Shown: piece after piece, positions 58,401 to 64,000 of the stretch
How the letters are laid out: every line of letters begins with the position of its first letter
Numbering within the stretch: position 1 is the first letter of the stretch
Source: Vicia villosa
Lineage: Eukaryota > Streptophyta > Magnoliopsida > Fabales > Fabaceae
DNA length: 64,000 nt
NCBI RefSeq assembly: GCF_029867415.1
Contig: NC_081184.1
Coordinates: 72,970,616-73,034,615, forward strand
Direction of reading: 5' to 3'
Notes under the pieces: model-generated
The model's database searches: none
Told to the model about the DNA's origin: nothing
What the model saw: only the letters and a program-made list of their open reading frames with translations
Program-made: the position numbers and the translations under genes

Positions 58401-58799
58401 TGTAATGAAAGAGCCACGTCAGCAGAAGAGACAGGTGGCAAATGAGTCAGAGGAAGAGAATAAGACAAATTCTATTGTGGTGGAACCGCAAATTCAGGAA
58501 GTGGAACGAGGGAGGAGGACGCGTCGTCCTTCTTGCAAGCTGCAGGATTTCTATTGCTAACCCTAGTATTTATAGAATGAGGATTGAGACTGTGGGTGTG
58601 AATGATCATGAGAATTTTCTTCTCTTCCTCCTTACACTGAGATTTCTCTCCTTATCATTTATCAATTCTTGTAGCTTCTATCTGATTTTCTTCTATTTCA
58701 TACACTGGAAGTTAATCAGTTTACCTAATAATACAAGTTTCCCTTCCTTTTCCATATATTGTGTTACTAGTTTATTCTGTTGTTTATTGAACCATTACA
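58401..58799 (+). repeat. 5' LTR of the chromovirus-like element
   Basis: It begins TGTAATGAAAGAGCC and ends CCATTACA. Its first 160 bases are the same sequence that codes for the polyprotein C-terminus in the 3' LTR (ending LQDFYC), so the open frame in this copy is not an independent gene. Confidence 0.93.
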
Positions 58800-58819
58800 T
58801 TGGTGCTTTCATTAACATC

Positions 58820-61800
58820 ATGTCGGACGACGCACGCTTGAAAGAACTACAGGAAGCCATGAATCGTGACATTCAATTACAGCTCAAGAAATTCATGGAT
58901 GCTATGGATTTGCGAGACCGGGAACATGCTCAACGTTTCGATTCTCTCGAAATACAGAACGAAGACCGTCTCACTCGAATCGAAACAGCCGTCGAGTCCC
59001 TTCTCCAGCGTGCTGCAGATTCCCAACGTGATGAAGAGAACTCACGCAAACATCAAACCCTGTTCCATACTATAAGTGTGAAGCTGGAGTTTCCACGTTT
59101 TGATGGAACACACGCAATTGAATGGATATTTAAAGCTGAGCAGTTTTTTGAGTACTATAATACTCCAGATGTGGATCGTTTGACGATTGCCGCCGTTCAT
59201 TTCGACCAAACGGTGGTGCCTTGGTACCAGATGATGCAGAGAACCAACCCATTTCAGTCATGGCAGCTATTTGCGCGAGCAATTGAGGTAGACTTTGGCC
59301 CTTCTTGTTATGATTGCCCTCGTGCCACACTTTTCAAATTAACATAGAAAGCTAGTGTTGCTGAGTACTATTTAGAATTTACGTCATTAGCTAATCGTGT
59401 ATATGGCGTTAGCAATGAAGCACTGTTGGATTGTTTCGTCAGTGGCCTCCAACTTGAGTTGCAGCGCGAAGTTATCGCTCAGGAACCCAGCTCCATTCAA
59501 AGAGCAGTAGCTTTAGCTAAACTCTTTGAAGAAAAAACGAAAACCTTACCCAAGTCTCAAACACAACATGTCACCAATAAAACCACTTCATTCACAAATC
59601 CTAACCCAAACAGATCCAACTCACAGCCATTATTGCCTATCCCAAATTTGAAACCCTCGAATACCTATCAAAAAAATCAAACTGTCAAACGAATCAGCTC
59701 CGCAGACATGCAAATCAGACGAGAAAAAGGGTTGTATTACACCTGTGATGAGAAATGATCTTTCAGTCACAAATGTCCAAATCGAACCATGATGTTGTTG
59801 CAAGTAGAAGAGGATAATAGTGACATTGAGATTGTGCAAGAACCACAGACTATCACTGAAGCAGAAAAACAATTGGAGCTCCATTTATCTTTCAATGCGC
59901 TAAGAGGCTCAACTGGTGTTGGCACGATTAAATTCACAGGCCAGATTAGTAAAATGCCTATTCAGATCTTGGTTGATGGGGGTAGTTCAGACAATTTCCT
60001 ACAACCTAGGATTGCCCAATTTTTGAAGTTGGATATTGAGCCAGCCCCTTTATTTAAAGTTATGGTAGGAAATGGCAATTCCCTAAGTCCTGAGGAGTCC
60101 ATTTCTGAACTTTGTGTAGCTGTCCAAAATCATGATATCAAGATCCCTGTGTATTTATTACCTATGGTGGGAGCATATCTGATTCTAGGGGCCACATGGT
60201 TAGCTACATTAGGGCCACATGTAGCTGACTACCAGTCTTTATCCATTAAATTCTTTGATAAAGATAAGTTTGTGACACTTCAAGGGGACAAAAGCCAGAC
60301 TCCACAACAGGCTCAGTTACATCACTTGCGAAGATTGTATCAAACGGATGCTATTGACTCTTGTTTTGCCATCCACAGAACAGATTATTCACTTGAAGCA
60401 GACGGTTGGCTGGACTTACCTACCACCATGGATCCCAAACTGGTGTGTGTACTGAATAAGTTCAAAGAAGTCTTTCAAAGGCCAACAGGATTACCACCTC
60501 CACGCTTGCAGAATCACACGATCCCTTTGATCCAAGGGAAAGGTCCGGTTAAGGTGAGGCCTTATCGCTACCCACAAAGCCAGAAGGAACAAATTGAGAC
60601 CATGATTCAGGAAATGCTCCAAGAGGGTATCATTCAACCGAGTAGCAGTCCCTTCTCATCCCCAATTGTTTTGGTCAAAAAGAAGGATGGAACTTGGAGA
60701 TTTTGCACGGATTATAGAGCCTTAAACGCCATTACTGTGAAAGATTCTTTCCCCATGCCTACTGTAGACAAACTTTTGGATGAGTTGTTTGGAGCTAAGT
60801 ATTTTTCAAAGTTGGACCTGAGGTCTGGTTATCATCAAATATTGGTGGAACCTAATGATAGATTCAAGACAGCATTCCGCACACATCAGGGACATTATGA
60901 ATGGCTAGTTATGCCCTTTGGGTTAACCAATGCCCCAGCATCCTTCCAAGGCCTGATGAATCACATTTTTCAACCGTTTTTGCGAAAGTATGTGCTAGTA
61001 TTTTTCGACGACATACTTGTTTATAGTCCTTCATTTGCAGAGCATTTACAACAATTGGAGACAGTGTTACAGATTTTGAAAAATCATGTCTTGTTTGTTA
61101 AATTATCCAAGTGTTCTTTTGGAATGGAGGAAGTGGATTATCTCGGCCACACAGTTTCTGGAACGGGTGTGGCTATGGACAAGGAGAAAATACAATCTGT
61201 TTTGAAGTGGCCTCAACCAAGAAATGTCAAACAACTTAGAGGTTTTCTGGGACTGACTGGATACTACAGACGATTCGTGAAAAGCTACGCGACTATCGCC
61301 GCCCCTCTCACTGACCTCTTAAAAAAGGAAGGGTTCATATGGACCCCTGCAGCTACACAAGCTTTTGACAAGCTCAAAATTGCGATTACTACTGCACCTG
61401 TTCTGGCTCTTCCACAATTTTCCCTGCCTTTCACAATTGAAACAGATGCATCGGGCACGGGAGTAGGTGTTGTGTTGAGTCAATTGGGTCACCCCATTGC
61501 TTTTTTCTCAAAAAAGATGGTTCCAAGAATGCAAAAATAGTCCGCTTATACTAGAGAGTTATTTGCTATAACTGAAGCCATTGCCAAGTTTAGACACTAT
61601 CTCTTGGGACACAAATTCATTATCCGAACTGACCAAAAGAGCTTGAAGAGCTTAATGGATCAATCATTGCAAACACCGGAGCAGCAGGCATGGTTACACA
61701 AATTCATTGGCTATGACTTTACAGTAGAATATAAGCCGGGTAAAGACAATGTGGCAGCGGATGCTTTATCGCGGGTTTGCTTGATGGCTTGGTCTGCACC

Positions 61801-62680
61801 CGAAGTGGAATTGCTTACAGACTTACGGAAAAGTACGGCACAGGATTTTCAATTACAAGCTCAGCTGGTTGCTTCTAACAATGCACAAGACCAGAAATTG
61901 CTACTAAAGGAAGGGTTGGTCTACTGGCAAGACAGAATTGTTGTTCCAGATGACCAACAATTGAAATCCAAACTGTTACAAGAATTCCATTCCTCACCGG
62001 TGGGAGGACATGCAGGGATTGCAAGAACTTTGGCTCGCGTGTCTGCTCAATTCTTTTGGCAAATTATGCACAAAGATATCAAAGAGTTTGTCCAGAATTG
62101 CATCATATGCCAACAAGCCAAACATGACACTAGAGCTCCTGCTGGCTTACTGCAACCCTTGCCTATTCCTTTCACAATCAGCGAGAAAATTGGTCCAGTG
62201 GCTTACAAATTACAGTTGCCCTCTGAAGCCCGCATACATCCCGTGTTTCACATATCTCAATTGAAACTCTTTAGAGGCACTACTGCAGATCCTTACCTTC
62301 CATTACCGTTGACGACACACGAATTGGGACCGATTTTACAGCCTATCGCAGTGTTGCAGCATAGAATTATTCGGCGAAATGAGCAGGACATTCCACAAGT
62401 GTTAATCCAGTGGGAGAACTTGACTATTGAGGAGTCTACATGGGAAGATCTTGAAGACATAGCTGCCAATTATCCTAACTTCAACCTTGAGGACAAGGTT
62501 GATTTTAAAGGGAATGGTATTGTAATGAAAGAGCCACGTCAGCAGAAGAGACAGGTGGCAAATGAGTCAGAGGAAGAGAATAAGACAAATTCTATTGTGG
62601 TGGAACCTCAAATTCAGGAATTGGAACGAGGGAGGAGGACGCGTCGTCCTTCTTGCAAGCTGCAGGATTTCTATTGCTAA
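58820..62680 (+). pseudogene. Ty3 gag-pol polyprotein with three stops and integrase-core deletion
   Basis: The ATG at 58820 (MSDDARLKELQ) opens a frame of 1287 codons. Gag has LEFPRFDGTHAIEWIFKAEQFF and a decayed knuckle near 59742. Protease: ILVDGGSSDNF. RT: FCTDYRALNAITVKDSFPMP, FSKLDLRSGYHQI, MPFGLTNAPASFQ and catalytic FFDDILVYS. RNase H: TDASGTGVGVVLSQ and DNVAADALSR. Integrase keeps the HHCC domain (FHSSPVGGHAG ... CIICQQAKH), then jumps at about 62170 from LQPLPIP to FTISEKIGPVAYKLQLP, omitting the whole catalytic core. The end has a chromodomain-like VLIQWENLTIEESTWEDLEDI. Stops are TAG 59345-59347, TGA 59756-59758 and TAG 61538-61540, each explained by one C-to-T or G-to-A change. 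It cannot integrate by itself. Confidence 0.92.
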
Positions 62681-62919
62681 CCCTAGTATTTATAGAATGA
62701 GGATTGAGACTGTGGGTGTGAATGATCATGAGAATTTTCTTCTCTTCCTCCTTACACTGAGATTTCTCTCCTTATCATTTATCAATTCTTGTAGCTTCTA
62801 TCTGATTTTCTTCTATTTCATACACTGGAAGTTAATCAGTTTACCTAATAATACAAGTTTCCCTTCCTTTTCTATATATTGTGTTACTAGTTTATTCTGT
62901 TGTTTATTGAACCATTACA
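62521..62919 (+). repeat. 3' LTR of the chromovirus-like element
   Basis: It matches the 5' LTR except at three visible positions. The polyprotein frame enters it and stops at 62680. The purine-rich AAAGGGAATGG lies just upstream as polypurine tract. Confidence 0.93.
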
Positions 62920-63111
62920 TGTAGTCGTAAGATGTATGGATGTTATTTCCTATTACAATTCCAATTTTTATTTTAAGGAGAAAATTCATTATCAATTGGG
63001 TTTTTAGCAGTAACTAAGAATTATATATCATTGATCAATTCTGTGTGTATATTATTATCATATTTTACTTACGTTTTATTAAACTCTTGTTTACTAAAGT
63101 CTCATTTTCCT

Positions 63112-63650
63112 TGAATACAAGAAGAACTCAAATAATGGGGTATGAAAATATACACTAATAAACAAAAAAATAATAATGATACATTTCAAAGGAGCTCTAA
63201 ACCAACCATTCTTAATATTGACAATTGCCATCCGTTCATAGCAAAAAATAATAAAGCAACTTAATTTACTAAATAATTTTGGGCAATTTCAATTATTTTA
63301 TTCCTTTCATTATTTTGTCCTTCATTAATACATCTCTACACATCTCTAAATATTAAATTTTCAAGTGAAGAAATTTTTCTTTAGTTAGTTTCTACCCATT
63401 AGATGTATAATCGCTTTGATTCCCTCTCTTATTTTTTAAAATTCCCTCCTTTTTTAAAAGCAAATATAATATATAATAAATATAAAAGAGACATTAAAGT
63501 TATTAAAGTTAAAGTACATAAGAGACACTCAGGTATAGAAGGGTAAATTAACGGTAATCCCAACACACTTATATTTGACATCTCTAAGTAATTGACACCT
63601 CTAATTGATGGTGGGATGTATTGATGTATATAAGGTATATTTTTATGCAC
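63112..63650. other. gene-free AT-rich interval
   Basis: No gene, element end or tandem repeat is visible. Short open frames, such as the minus one at 63429-63650, are AT-driven. Confidence 0.5.
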
Positions 63651-63654
63651 TGTG

Positions 63655-63905
63655 CATAAATACTCAAATATTGTTTATATTACTCAAAGTATTATATTTA
63701 TTACTCAAAATAATATACAGATTACTCAAAATAGTATAAATATTACTCAGAACAATGAATATATTACTCAAAATAGTTAAAATTGGTGTAAATATTACTC
63801 AGAATAATGTACTCATTACTCACAATTAATAATTATTCATAATTAATAGATGTGTGCAAATAATGCATATATTATTCATGGATTATGATATTATTACTCG
63901 TTTCT
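63655..63905. repeat. degenerate ATTACTCAAAATA repeat
   Basis: The heptamer ATTACTC recurs about ten times at intervals of roughly 20-30 bases (63660-63900), often as ATTACTCAAAATA or ATTACTCAGAATA followed by AT-rich spacer. The units are too diverged to define one period. It may be an old minisatellite. Confidence 0.65.
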
Positions 63906-64000
63906 AACTAAAATGTTATTCGGAACAATTTAAATATTAACCTAACCCAATGATGATGCTATTACTCTTATGTCTTTATAAAAAATTGATTTTCTTTTTT

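Larger units (their letters stand above)
58401..62919 (+). mobile_element. young Ty3/gypsy chromovirus-like element lacking the integrase core
   Basis: Identical-length LTRs (399 bp) are at 58401-58799 and 62521-62919, TGTAATGAAAG...CCATTACA, with only three differences seen (about 0.75%). Target duplication TGTAG is at 58396-58400 and 62920-62924. A primer-site-like TGGTGCTTTCATT follows the 5' LTR. One reading frame spans gag to a chromodomain-like end, broken only by three stops. The integrase catalytic core is missing by an in-frame deletion. The short LTR, single polyprotein and C-terminal chromodomain suggest the Reina/Tekay side of the chromoviruses. Confidence 0.92.
57370..63111. repeat. 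duplicated segment, copy 2 (split by two later insertions)
   Basis: Pieces 57370-57487, 58044-58400 and 62920-63111 align in order with 14297-14956. The two gaps are exactly the hAT-like element and the Ty3 element described below. Homology stops at about 63111. Confidence 0.8.

Noticed and set aside
58300..58560. 86-codon open frame ending LQDFYC
   Set aside because: It is the 5' LTR copy of the polyprotein tail; no independent gene start is present.

Overview
This is a repeat-rich stretch of a plant nuclear genome, most likely a large-genome papilionoid legume. The plant origin is secure: GT-AG introns, one HD-ZIP IV homeobox gene, and Ty1/copia, Ty3/gypsy, L1-LINE, Cassandra, SINE and hAT-like elements. 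The legume assignment rests on my recollection of the element families and is an inference. I see no bacterial-type genes, CRISPR array, functional rRNA gene or convincing tRNA gene.

The only clear host gene is at 9539-13225 (+). It is a ten-coding-exon HD-ZIP class IV transcription factor that resembles Arabidopsis HDG2 within the ATML1/PDF2 group. All nine coding introns resolve to GT...AG with phases that keep one 728-residue frame, so it looks intact. A pyrimidine-rich leader lies upstream, and a probable 3' UTR intron and a small hairpin lie downstream.

1-8300 holds older repeats: a tRNA-derived SINE head, a decayed L1-type LINE on the minus strand (about 966-5085), a long-TIR foldback element (5458-6652) built around a 47-bp minisatellite, and a hAT-like non-autonomous element (6830-7691). 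14297-14956, just 3' of the gene, is duplicated at about 57370-63111. The second copy was later split by a hAT-like element and by a young Ty3 chromovirus-like element.

17096-21613 holds old LTR pieces, a two-unit tRNA-derived SINE, and a Cassandra-type TRIM whose LTR carries a 5S rRNA-like segment. One Cassandra LTR and its flank form a palindrome of about 940 bp.

22600-53960 is a four-level nest. An old Ty3 gag (minus) was split by a non-coding LTR element with a decayed tRNA-Asp-type primer site (22808-53502). That was split by a defective Ty3/Tekay-like element with 3.2-kb LTRs (26398-52663). Each LTR of the Tekay-like element then received a different Ty1/copia element: a SIRE-like one with gag, pol and an extra ORF (29178-38601, +), and a pol-less one with gag and an intact 475-residue extra ORF (44669-52293, -). 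Five-base target duplications mark each level, and each insertion has its uninterrupted partner inside this window.

The most unusual signal is a 10-bp palindrome, AGGTCGACCT. It occurs in pairs almost always 21 bp apart, and the pairs recur every 61 or 71 bp. The array is present in both LTRs of the pol-less element, again between its two ORFs, and in degraded form in an unrelated element near 18.9-19.1 kb.
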